From positions 1-40,431 of the forward strand of contig JAGBMX010000153.1 of NCBI GenBank assembly GCA_017634675.1: a stretch of 40,431 nt of DNA. Reading direction: 5' to 3'. The translations under genes and the position numbers were made by a program. Shown here one piece after another: positions 33,776 to 40,431 of this stretch. The DNA comes from Selenomonadaceae bacterium (lineage in GTDB: Bacteria > Bacillota > Negativicutes > Selenomonadales > Selenomonadaceae). A model generated the notes under the pieces. It had not been told where the DNA came from. It made no database searches and worked only from the letters and a program-made list of their open reading frames with translations. Numbering within the stretch: position 1 is the stretch's first letter; the number at the start of each line of letters is the position of its first letter.

Positions 33776-34741
33776 ATGAAAAAAAATATTTTGGTAACAG
33801 GAGCAACGGGATATATTGGCCGTATGCTTATCAAGCATTTATATCATGCGTACGGGAATGACGTATTTGTTACCGCCTTGGTAAGGAATCGACAAAAAGC
33901 GGCAATGATTTTGCCTACAAGTTCGCGCATTATATGTGTAGACATAACGGACACTAACAGTATGATGAATATTGATGAACATTTTGACCATATCATTCAT
34001 TGCGCAGCGATTACATCTTCTTCCTACATGATTTCGCACCCTGTTGAAACAACGGATGGTATTGTTCTTGGAACCAAGAATGTTTTGAATTTAGCGTTGC
34101 GTTCTAAAATATCAAGTATGGTTTATTTATCGTCTATGGAGGTATATGGAGCGATAAATTCTTCCCCTCAACAACGAATAACGGAAGACAAATTGGGTTA
34201 TGTTGATTTGCAAAATGCTCGCAGTTGTTATCCGATGGGAAAACGGATGGCGGAGAATTATTGCTTTTCTTATTATCACCAATATAATTTGCCGATAAAA
34301 ATCGCTCGTTTGGCGCAAACATTTGGTCGTGGAGTTGATAGGAGTGACAAAAGAGTATTTGCGCAATTTGCGAAAGCTGTTATTAAAGGAGAAGATATTA
34401 TTCTTCATACAAAAGGGAGGTCTATGGGAAATTACTGCGCGATAGACGACGCTTTGACTGGAATACGAATATTGCTCCGTGACGGCGTGAATGGCGAAGC
34501 GTACAATATAGTCAATGAAGATTCAACTATGACTATAGCTGAAATGGCTGAAATGGTTGCAAGAGAAGTTGCTGCGGGGAAAATATCCATTCGATACGAT
34601 ATTCCGGAAACAAATGAGTATGGATATGCGGCGGATACAAAGTTGTGTCTTTCGTCCGAAAAGATAATGAATTTAGGGTGGAAGCCAACGAAGAATTTAT
34701 CGGATATGTATCGCGATTTGATTGATGATTGGAAAAAGTAG
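33776..34741 (+). CDS. NAD(P)-dependent epimerase/reductase (extended SDR)
   Basis: This 321-residue extended SDR has GATGYIG (GxxGxxG) at residues 9-15, IHCAAIT near 80, LSSMEVYG near 123 and catalytic YPMGK (YxxxK). The tail carries LGWKPTKNLSDMYRDLI. Between a CDP-alditol-type cytidylyltransferase and LicD, it may make the alditol phosphate or act on its CDP derivative, taking the place TarJ holds in ribitol systems. The family includes many sugar epimerases, so this is inference. It lies 21 bases after the previous stop. Confidence 0.78.
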   Translation: MKKNILVTGATGYIGRMLIKHLYHAYGNDVFVTALVRNRQKAAMILPTSSRIICVDITDTNSMMNIDEHFDHIIHCAAITSSSYMISHPVETTDGIVLGTKNVLNLALRSKISSMVYLSSMEVYGAINSSPQQRITEDKLGYVDLQNARSCYPMGKRMAENYCFSYYHQYNLPIKIARLAQTFGRGVDRSDKRVFAQFAKAVIKGEDIILHTKGRSMGNYCAIDDALTGIRILLRDGVNGEAYNIVNEDSTMTIAEMAEMVAREVAAGKISIRYDIPETNEYGYAADTKLCLSSEKIMNLGWKPTKNLSDMYRDLIDDWKK

Positions 34742-34749
34742 TGGTAATT

Positions 34750-35598
34750 ATGGGGAAAACATTTTTATTGGATCACGAGCATCTATCAAAACTTCAAGGG
34801 GAACTTCTTGAACTTTTGATTGAGTTTGACAGGGTGTGCAAGAAAAACAACATACGTTATTTTCTATCCTGCGGTACTCTCTTGGGCGCAATTCGACACA
34901 AAGGTTTCATACCATGGGATAATGATGCGGATGTAGAACTTTTTCGAGAGGATTATGAAAAATTTCGCTCTGTGTGCGAGCAAGAATTGAAAGATGAATT
35001 TTTCTTTTTGGACCATAATGTGGATAAGCATTATTTTTGGCCTTTTGGAAAATTGATGAAAAAAAATACAAGTTATGAGAGGCCGAATCAAGGGATATTA
35101 AAACAAAAAAACGGAATATGTATAGATGTTTTTGTGCTGGACAAAATGCCTGAAGATACATTTGGACAACGTAAAATGGAATATATAACGACGCTGTGCC
35201 GAAAAATACTTTGGGCACCGGTTGGCGTAAAAGCCTTGCCGTTTTCTTTGGAATGGATGGCATTTTATCTGTTGTCGCATATTCCAAGGGAATGGGCGTA
35301 TAAAGTCCATCAAAACACAGCGCGTCAGTATGAGGGTATAGATAACAAATACAGAGGTTTTTTCTGTACCGCTTATAGATCCCCAAGAGGATACGCATTA
35401 AAAGAAGAGTGGTATGAAAAATCTTTAGACTGCGAATTTGAAGGACATATATTTTCGATACCAAACGGCTACGATAACATAATGTATCTAAAATATGACA
35501 ATTACATGACGCTTCCCCCCGTAGAAGAGCGAATAGGGTCTTCCCCCGCCGAATATATTAAATTTTCGGACGGAGAAGAATGGTATGCGTCAAAGTGA
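34750..35598 (+). CDS. LicD-family phosphotransferase
   Basis: LicD proteins (nucleotidyltransferase fold) transfer phosphocholine, or in some bacteria phosphoribitol-like groups, from a CDP donor to a glycan. This 282-residue protein has the family core: YFLSCGTLLGAIRHKGFIPW and then DNDADVEL near residues 35-62, with the metal-binding D-x-D. The ATG at 34750 is my start; a TTG at 34729 overlapping the epimerase gene is also in frame, and neither has a strong ribosome site. A C6 run at 35515-35520 is in frame. With the two cytidylyltransferase-like genes upstream it forms a plausible activate-and-transfer set. Confidence 0.85.
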   Translation: MGKTFLLDHEHLSKLQGELLELLIEFDRVCKKNNIRYFLSCGTLLGAIRHKGFIPWDNDADVELFREDYEKFRSVCEQELKDEFFFLDHNVDKHYFWPFGKLMKKNTSYERPNQGILKQKNGICIDVFVLDKMPEDTFGQRKMEYITTLCRKILWAPVGVKALPFSLEWMAFYLLSHIPREWAYKVHQNTARQYEGIDNKYRGFFCTAYRSPRGYALKEEWYEKSLDCEFEGHIFSIPNGYDNIMYLKYDNYMTLPPVEERIGSSPAEYIKFSDGEEWYASK

Positions 35599-35652
35599 GA
35601 CAGTCAGAAGTTGCATTGATATGGCGTGGGAAAATATGCGAGGTGCACATCA

Positions 35653-35778
35653 ATGAAAATTTTGGTTTGGGGAGCAGGAGCCAATGGAAATATATATCGT
35701 CAATACATAGAGCGATGTACAGAAGATGAATTCATGGGGTTTATCGATAATAATTTTCATCTGGGGGGGGTGATGTAA
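35653..35778 (+). CDS. N-terminal part of a frame-broken Rossmann-domain methyltransferase
   Basis: The 41-residue product starts ATG at 35653 and reads MKILVWGAGANGNIYRQYIE, then a GFIDNNFHLGG segment, which is the first half of the recurrent domain. The frame enters a G8 run at 35763-35770 and stops at 35776. Past the run, another frame continues the domain (DVKRPSEIKN, DLLVVSNEYP) and the methyltransferase. One added G, or two fewer, gives an intact 298-residue protein. I regard this as the 5' part of a switched-off or misread gene. Confidence 0.65.
   Translation: MKILVWGAGANGNIYRQYIERCTEDEFMGFIDNNFHLGGVM
35763..35770 (+). repeat. G8 homopolymer at a frame break
   Basis: Eight consecutive G residues mark the exact point where the Rossmann-like domain changes frame. 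Nine or six G would restore LGGGDVKRP or LGGDVKRP and a full-length protein. The C8 tract at 15309 shows the same arithmetic, since both genes would be restored by one extra base. Confidence 0.72.
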
Positions 35779-35819
35779 AACGCCCTTCGGAAATAAAGAA
35801 TTTAGAATTTGATTTACTG

Positions 35820-36548
35820 GTGGTTTCCAACGAGTATCCAAAAGATAGGCAAGAAATAAAAGAACAACTTGACACACTGTCGGTTGATCAAAACAAGGTA
35901 ATCTTCCTAGTAGAAGAGTCACAGCTTAAAAACACGGTGTTTTCTACAATAAACTGCTATGACGAGAAAACCGACCGAAGAGTTATATGGTTGGCTTCTT
36001 TTGCACAATATGCCAAGTCGGCAGCGATGCTCGGTAATGTCGCCGAGTGTGGCGTAAATTGCGGCGAGTTTGCATATTATATCAACAAATACTTTGCAGA
36101 TAAGAAGTTATACTTGTTTGATACTTTTGATGGCTTTGCAAGTAAAGATTTAGAAGCGGAGCGCAGTTTGGGGGAACGAGCGTTTTTGGAAAGCCGGTTC
36201 AACACGGGTGATTCTTTCAAAGTGGCAAGTTTGGATATTGTCAAAAAACGCATGCCGCATCTGCAAAAGTGTGAATTCCATGTAGGGTATTTCCCTGCCA
36301 GTGCGGAAGGTATTGATGATAACTTCTGTTTTGTCAACCTTGATACAGATCTCTACCAGCCCATACTTGCGGGTTTGGAATTTTTCTTTCCGAAGATGGT
36401 AAGTGGGGGCGTCATATTGGTACACGATTATTTTAATTCCAGCTTGCCGGGGGTACAAAAGGCTATTGTGGATTTTGAAAATAAATCCGGTACAAGGCTC
36501 CACAAATTCCCCATAGCGGATTATTGCAGTTTAGCGATTGTGAAATAG
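35820..36548 (+). CDS. TylF/MycF-like methyltransferase, 3' part of a frame-broken gene
   Basis: From the GTG at 35820 the product is 242 residues; the frame is open back through the G8 run at 35763. It begins with the end of the recurrent domain (to about residue 35), then a class I methyltransferase of the TylF/macrocin O-methyltransferase type: VAECGVNCGEFAYYI (SAM motif I), LYLFDTFDGF near 95, NLDTDLYQP near 180 and GGVILVHDYF near 200. The Asp residues of the last two bind metal in relatives. It probably O-methylates a sugar hydroxyl. The GTG has no ribosome site, so translation likely comes from 35653 when the frame is restored. Confidence 0.78.
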   Translation: MVSNEYPKDRQEIKEQLDTLSVDQNKVIFLVEESQLKNTVFSTINCYDEKTDRRVIWLASFAQYAKSAAMLGNVAECGVNCGEFAYYINKYFADKKLYLFDTFDGFASKDLEAERSLGERAFLESRFNTGDSFKVASLDIVKKRMPHLQKCEFHVGYFPASAEGIDDNFCFVNLDTDLYQPILAGLEFFFPKMVSGGVILVHDYFNSSLPGVQKAIVDFENKSGTRLHKFPIADYCSLAIVK

Positions 36549-36628
36549 AAATACGAATAACGTAATGTTATACGATTTAACTTTTTAGTGGACAGCCAAT
36601 CACGATTTTTGTGGCGGGAGGTCATATC

Positions 36629-37711
36629 ATGCGATTGTTTACCATCGGTCCGGTGGAGATGTTTGACGAAATTAAAGATGTACGCAAAAGAGGTGACGCA
36701 GTACCCTATTTCAGAACGCCGGAGTTTTCGGATATGATGCTTGAGACTGACCGATTGCTCAGAAAGTTTGCCAAAACGGGGGACTCTTCTCGTACAATAT
36801 ATCTGACGGCTTCCGGCACCGCAGCTATGGAGGCTGCGGTGTTAAACTGCTTTACGCAGGAAGACAGGCTTTTGGTTATCGACGGCGGTACATTTGGACA
36901 CCGTTTTGTTGAAATCTGTAAAATTCACGGAATACCCCATGACGTCATTACTCTGGATTTCGGAGAAACGCTGGCTAAGAAGCATTTTGAAGCTGCGTCA
37001 CATAAGGCGTATACGGCTTTATTGGTGAATGTGGACGAAACGTCCACGGGGCAACTCTACGATATGGCTTTAATCTCAGATTTTTGCAAAAATAAGGGTA
37101 TGTATTTGGTGGCCGATGCAATCAGTTCGTTTCTTTGCGACGAGTTTGACATGGACGGATACGGAGTCGATGTAATGATTGCAAGTTCCCAAAAAGGTCC
37201 GTGCGTATCTCCTGGGATGTCTGTGGCGCTTTTGAGTGAGCGGATTTTAAAGGAGCGTGTTATGAAAAGCGCGTTTAGTTCTTTGTATTTTGATTTCAAG
37301 TCTTATTTGGAAAATTTCAAGCGCGGGCAGACACCTTTTACCCCGGCTGTGGGGATATGCGTAGAGCTTAATGCGGCGCTTCGCATGATAGATAGGATTG
37401 GATTAGAGCAACATTTGTCCAATATAGAAACCATAGCCAAGGATTTTCGCAGCAAACTCTTAGACTTGCCGGTCAGTATTCCGTCCTATCCGCTTTCAAA
37501 TGCCGTTACGCCGGTTATTTTTGACGAGCCGATTGCCTATCGTGTTTTTGAGTATTTGAAGGACAGGTACGGCATATATGTTAATCCGACGGGTGGAAAG
37601 CTTGGAGAAACAACATTTCGCGTGGCGCATATCGGAAAAATTACGACAGAGGACAACAGCATCTTGATTTCTCGAATAAAGGAAGGAATAGGGGCGGTGA
37701 AAAGCAAGTAA
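36629..37711 (+). CDS. Class V PLP-dependent aminotransferase
   Basis: This 360-residue class V aminotransferase starts ATG at 36629 with GGGAGG 7 bases upstream. It has LTASGTAAMEAAV (cofactor phosphate region), VNVDETSTG, VADAISSF (the Asp that contacts the PLP ring) and the likely Schiff-base Lys in SSQKGPCVSPG near residue 187. Relatives include alanine-glyoxylate and 2-aminoethylphosphonate aminotransferases. No phosphonate-forming gene is visible, so the substrate is unknown; next to the LicD group it may make an amino-alcohol or amino-sugar precursor for decoration. It is the last gene of the locus. Confidence 0.82.
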   Translation: MRLFTIGPVEMFDEIKDVRKRGDAVPYFRTPEFSDMMLETDRLLRKFAKTGDSSRTIYLTASGTAAMEAAVLNCFTQEDRLLVIDGGTFGHRFVEICKIHGIPHDVITLDFGETLAKKHFEAASHKAYTALLVNVDETSTGQLYDMALISDFCKNKGMYLVADAISSFLCDEFDMDGYGVDVMIASSQKGPCVSPGMSVALLSERILKERVMKSAFSSLYFDFKSYLENFKRGQTPFTPAVGICVELNAALRMIDRIGLEQHLSNIETIAKDFRSKLLDLPVSIPSYPLSNAVTPVIFDEPIAYRVFEYLKDRYGIYVNPTGGKLGETTFRVAHIGKITTEDNSILISRIKEGIGAVKSK

Positions 37712-37808
37712 GTCCAATTGCCCTTAAAGATGCCCTTTTCGCCCTAAAGCATGGCACTAAAGCAACGTTATTTTTTTTGCAATTTCTTGTGTATGTGATA
37801 TATTAGAC

Positions 37809-38435
37809 CTATTCGGAAACCAAGAATTGATGCTGAAAATTGTAAATTCCCGCAATAAGAGAAAAACGCAAGGCAAAACGTTTCTGCTTGTTCCTATAAC
37901 GTGATGATAATAAGCGGAAACGTTTCAGATAACGATTCACATGCTCAATCACTATCCGTTTTTTTTCAATAACAGAGTTGCGCTTTTTCTGATTGGGCGT
38001 AAGTTTATGTTTTTTTGCTTGTCTTAAAAGGAATAAGAATGTTTGCATGGATTTTGGTTATGCCTTGATACCCTTTGTCTACAATAACGGTTGTTTCAAC
38101 CCTTAAAAGCAATCGACTATCCTTGAACATCGTAAAGTCGTGCTCATGCCCTTTTGCAAAGAAAACACACAAAATATCCTCTGTTGAGCCGTTTAATACC
38201 AACTGTGCTTTTAGCGTATGCTTTTTCTTTTTGCCTGAATAGGATTTTCGTTGATTTTTTTTGGACGTTTAGTTTCGCACTCGGTGACACCAATCAAGAC
38301 GATGTCAGGCACCTCACCCTCACATAGGCTACGCTTGGAAGGCAGTGCAAATAATCCACTTTTCACCCAAGTGTCCTCTGTCCAGTGAATTGCATCGCAA
38401 AGTGTGCTGTTTGCGACATCATAGTCAAGAACCAA
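37809..38435 (-). mobile_element. Decayed IS5-family transposase
   Basis: Three minus-strand frames, read from 38435 down to 37809, together give most of an IS5-type DDE transposase: EDTWVKSGLFALPSK, VLIGVTE, GHEHDF, VDKGYQGI, then RIVIEHVNRYLKRF and RYRNKQKRFALRF with LIAGIYN at the end. The frame changes at about 38211 and again at about 38040. The first catalytic Asp, normally in LIDxTE, appears as Gly, and the N-terminus is missing where the sequence meets the terminator at 38433. No terminal inverted repeats were identified. It is inactive. Confidence 0.8.
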
Positions 38436-38472
38436 AAAAACCTCCGAGGGGGCGGACCCTCGGAGGTTTTTC
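38433..38472 (-). terminator. Rho-independent terminator of ompM
   Basis: A perfect 12-base stem pairs 38439-38450 with 38457-38468 (AACCTCCGAGGG arm, 6-base loop). On the minus strand it is followed by seven T, and it lies about 55 bases after the ompM stop. A four- to five-T run on the plus side means it might also stop plus-strand transcription. Confidence 0.88.
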
Positions 38473-38526
38473 TATTGCAATCGCCAACTCTTGACGATTT
38501 AAGTTTTTAGTTGTTATAGCGGTTAA

Positions 38527-39819
38527 TCAGAAGAAGAAGCTTACGCGACCAAAGAGTACGCTTGCCTTGTCGTCAACGCCTGTGGTAGGAGTGATGTTCT
38601 TGCCATGGAAGTAAGCGATAGAGGTCTGAACGTTCTTGAAGGGAATGTAGTCAACGCCGAAGTCCCAACCTTTAACGCCAACCATGTGAGAAGCGGTGTC
38701 ATAGGTAGGCATGAGAGCCGCGCCGTAACCGAGCTTGCGGTATGCAACATGAGCGCCCCAAGTACCCTTGTTCTCTCTCTTGATGCCTTTGTAGTTCATC
38801 TGGATGTTGTAAGCGTCGCGCTCCCAATCGGCTTTCTGGTTGCGAGCGTAAGAACCCTGGAGACCGAAGCTGCTGGTAAACTTGTAGTTAGCGCCAACAG
38901 TCCAGATACCTGCGCTGTCGTTGTCCTGATCCTTGGTAATCTTGTTCACTTTGAAGAAATCGCTCATGAAGTGATGGTAACCAATGCCGCCGCTGAACTT
39001 TTTGATGTTGGCGAGAACTTCAACGCCCCAATAGTTAGCAGTCTCATCACCGCTATAGCCATAATTCTTAAGCTCTTTCATAACGGCTGAATTGTTGAGA
39101 TCCCAACGACCGCCCTGAGCAACGAGTTTAACTTTGTTGCCGAAGGAAACAGATGCGCCGCTGAAGAAGTCATCAAGTACAAGACCGTCATCAGCCAAGC
39201 TGTAGAGAGGCATTTTACCTAATTTAACCTGGAAGTTCTTGTAGTTGCCTTCCGCAAAAGCGTAGGTGAGTTTAACGTTGCCACTCTGGTCGGTCTTCAT
39301 GTTGTTGGAAGCGGTCAAACGAGCTTTAACGTTCCAGTTCTGGTTCACTTCAGCGGTAGGATACAAACGGAGTTGCAACTGATCGATGTTGTCCTTGTTT
39401 CTGTTGTAGTTGCGGTCATTGTTGCGGTTCGACCAATAACGATAACGCAATTCACCGGTCCATTTAACCATGTCGGCATGTTTCTCGAGTTTGGCAACGC
39501 GAACGCCGAGGTTGTCAAGTTCATCGCGGAACTCAGCAACGAGTTTGTCTAAAAGAGCCTTGTCGTTAGGAGCCTTAGGCTGTTTTGCCATAGCTTTTGC
39601 AATCATCTGAGCCATTTCGTAACGGGTGATGTTGCGATCCCCGCGGAAGGAGGTGTCGCCGTAACCGTTGATAACGCCGTCCCTAGCGAGCTGAGCAACA
39701 GCGTCGTAAGCCCAATGACCTCTGGGCACATCGCTGAAGGGGTTAGCCGCCGCAAAAGAAGTGGAAGCTGCGCCAACCACGATAGCGGTTGTTAAAAGGG
39801 ATGCCAAAGACTTTTTCAT
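38527..39819 (-). CDS. ompM: OmpM-type SLH-domain outer-membrane porin
   Basis: This 430-residue protein has a signal peptide (MKKSLASLLTTAIVVGAAST, then SFAAA), an SLH domain at about 27-80 (FSDVPRGHWAYDAVAQLA and ITRYEMAQMIAKAM), a coiled-coil stretch at about 85-115 (LDKLVAEFRDELDNLGVRVAKLEK) and a beta-barrel domain with alternating aromatic strands to the C-terminal SVLFGRVSFFF. In Negativicutes such proteins tie the outer membrane to the polyaminated peptidoglycan through the SLH domain and form pores. AGAGGG precedes the ATG. The gene has its own promoter-like region and terminator and faces the sugar locus, so it is a separate unit. It is the strongest clue to the host lineage. Confidence 0.93.
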   Translation of the reverse strand: MKKSLASLLTTAIVVGAASTSFAAANPFSDVPRGHWAYDAVAQLARDGVINGYGDTSFRGDRNITRYEMAQMIAKAMAKQPKAPNDKALLDKLVAEFRDELDNLGVRVAKLEKHADMVKWTGELRYRYWSNRNNDRNYNRNKDNIDQLQLRLYPTAEVNQNWNVKARLTASNNMKTDQSGNVKLTYAFAEGNYKNFQVKLGKMPLYSLADDGLVLDDFFSGASVSFGNKVKLVAQGGRWDLNNSAVMKELKNYGYSGDETANYWGVEVLANIKKFSGGIGYHHFMSDFFKVNKITKDQDNDSAGIWTVGANYKFTSSFGLQGSYARNQKADWERDAYNIQMNYKGIKRENKGTWGAHVAYRKLGYGAALMPTYDTASHMVGVKGWDFGVDYIPFKNVQTSIAYFHGKNITPTTGVDDKASVLFGRVSFFF

Positions 39820-40254
39820 AGTGAAAAACCCTCTTTCTAAAATCTCGGAGAAAATCTCCTACAAAAATTCTTGCGAACTCTTATCGACCTTTGAAAGAAA
39901 GTTTCCATGTTTCCTTTTTTTCTCTAGGTCAATTTTAAGTTCTGAGTGTATATTATCACATATTTTTTTAATTGCAATAGTTTTTTTTGCTTTTTTTGAA
40001 AGAAAGATGAAAAAATTTAAAATAAGATAAAACAAGAGGTGTGATAACTCTTTTCAAAATCTCCGAAAGGTCTTATCATCTAAAGAAAGTGTGGCAAAAC
40101 GAATAATGAAAATTATATGATGATTTTCTTCAATATGCTGTTTTTTTAATGTTCTTTTAATGTTCTTTCGATGTATGAAATGTTTTAGCAACTGCAAACA
40201 ACTGGGAGTTACTATTCACGGGTAAACTTTGCTCTCCTATAAAAAGTATGCGCC
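39820..40254. other. Non-coding region upstream of ompM
   Basis: These 435 bases are AT-rich with T and A runs and no convincing gene. The first 130 form the likely ompM leader, with an AGAGGG ribosome site at about 39830. The remainder could hold regulatory sequence. A TTTAGCAACTGCAAACAACT stretch near 40185-40205 resembles the dyad upstream of hicA. Confidence 0.5.
39950..39977 (-). promoter_or_regulatory. Candidate ompM promoter
   Basis: On the minus strand, TTGCAA (39972-39977) and TAATAT (39950-39955) are separated by 16 bases, a fair match to a sigma-70-type promoter. This would give an untranslated leader of about 120 bases for ompM. Confidence 0.4.
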
Positions 40255-40431
40255 CGAGGCAACGTTGCCACCTCTCCGCCGTTGGCCACTTCCCCTTTCA
40301 GGGGAGGCCAGAGTGTCGACAAATCATTAAATTTACAATAAAAATTGTGCTCTTCACGGCTCTCCCTCCGCCCTTCGGGCACCTCCCTCTAGGAGGGAGG
40401 CACTCGGATTGCGACTTTTGAGCCAAAAAAT
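40255..40431. repeat. GC-rich palindromic intergenic element
   Basis: Composition changes sharply here. Four dyads occur: the perfect palindrome GGCAACGTTGCC at 40258-40269, GGCC..CCCC/GGGG..GGCC at 40284-40309, GCCC/GGGC at 40370-40380 and CCTCCCTC/GAGGGAGG at 40382-40400. Clustered stems of this kind are typical of dispersed intergenic repeats in Firmicutes genomes. No second copy lies in this window, so repetition is inferred. Confidence 0.5.

Noticed and set aside
34907..35464. 185-codon minus-strand frame opposite licD-like gene
   Set aside because: Antisense to a well-supported LicD gene; the translated product has no domain features.
37712..37808. Terminator after the aminotransferase gene
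   Set aside because: A T8 run exists near 37770 but I see no GC-rich stem before it.
38605..39090. 161-codon plus-strand frame inside ompM
   Set aside because: Opposite strand of the clearly assigned porin; Val/Ala-rich shadow of biased codons.
1..40431. tRNA, rRNA, CRISPR arrays or a replication origin
   Set aside because: No matching cloverleaf, rRNA motif, regularly spaced repeats or DnaA-box cluster was noticed on either strand.

Overview
The window looks like chromosomal DNA of a diderm Firmicute (Negativicutes). The best clue is the minus-strand gene at 38527-39819, which encodes an OmpM-type outer-membrane protein: signal peptide, one SLH domain, a short coiled coil and a C-terminal beta-barrel ending in aromatic residues. 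SLH-anchored porins of this kind are typical of Selenomonas, Veillonella, Acidaminococcus and Phascolarctobacterium relatives. Genus assignment is not possible from what I can see.

Almost everything from 177 to 37711 is one long plus-strand cell-surface polysaccharide locus (LPS O-antigen or capsule). Region A (0.2-13.9 kb): a CDP-glycerol-phosphotransferase-like protein fused to a predicted seven-bladed propeller, then rfbF-rfbG-rfbH (CDP-glucose to a CDP-3,6-dideoxy-4-ketosugar route), a half-length VOC protein, an acetolactate-synthase-like TPP enzyme, an AroB-like sugar-phosphate cyclase, an FGGY kinase, an HMGL-type aldolase with an extra C-terminal domain, and two SDR enzymes. Many of these genes overlap or lie within a few bases. 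They look like one pathway for an unusual branched or cyclised sugar.

Region B (13.9-36.5 kb): glycosyltransferases (GT32, GT10, GT2 x2, a CgeB-like GT, a DUF5672 type), methyltransferases (FkbM, DUF268, two near-duplicate O-methyltransferase-like genes, a TylF-like one) and two radical SAM/SPASM proteins. The notable feature is that one small Rossmann-like domain (YGAGxxG motif, about 90-100 residues) occurs twelve times in eleven of these genes, at either end of otherwise unrelated enzymes. Two of these genes are broken exactly at eight-base homopolymers (C8 at 15309, G8 at 35763). In both cases one extra base would restore a full-length protein, which suggests slipped-strand phase variation. 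Other genes carry in-frame G6/G7/C6/C7 runs. Within this region, 19.9-21.2 kb and 27.3-28.6 kb hold debris and accessory genes: a small membrane protein, an epimerase remnant, a HEPN-like fragment and a minus-strand hicA-hicB toxin-antitoxin pair.

Region C (32.3-37.7 kb, overlapping B): a phosphocholine-cytidylyltransferase-like gene, a TarI/IspD-like cytidylyltransferase, an epimerase, a LicD-family transferase and a class V aminotransferase. Together these suggest decoration with a phospho-alditol, phosphocholine or related group. The locus is followed by a decayed IS5-family transposase (37.8-38.4 kb), a strong terminator, ompM on the opposite strand, and about 600 bp of non-coding DNA ending in GC-rich palindromic repeat-like sequence. 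No flippase, polymerase, ABC exporter or initiating transferase was found, so the export genes must lie outside the window.
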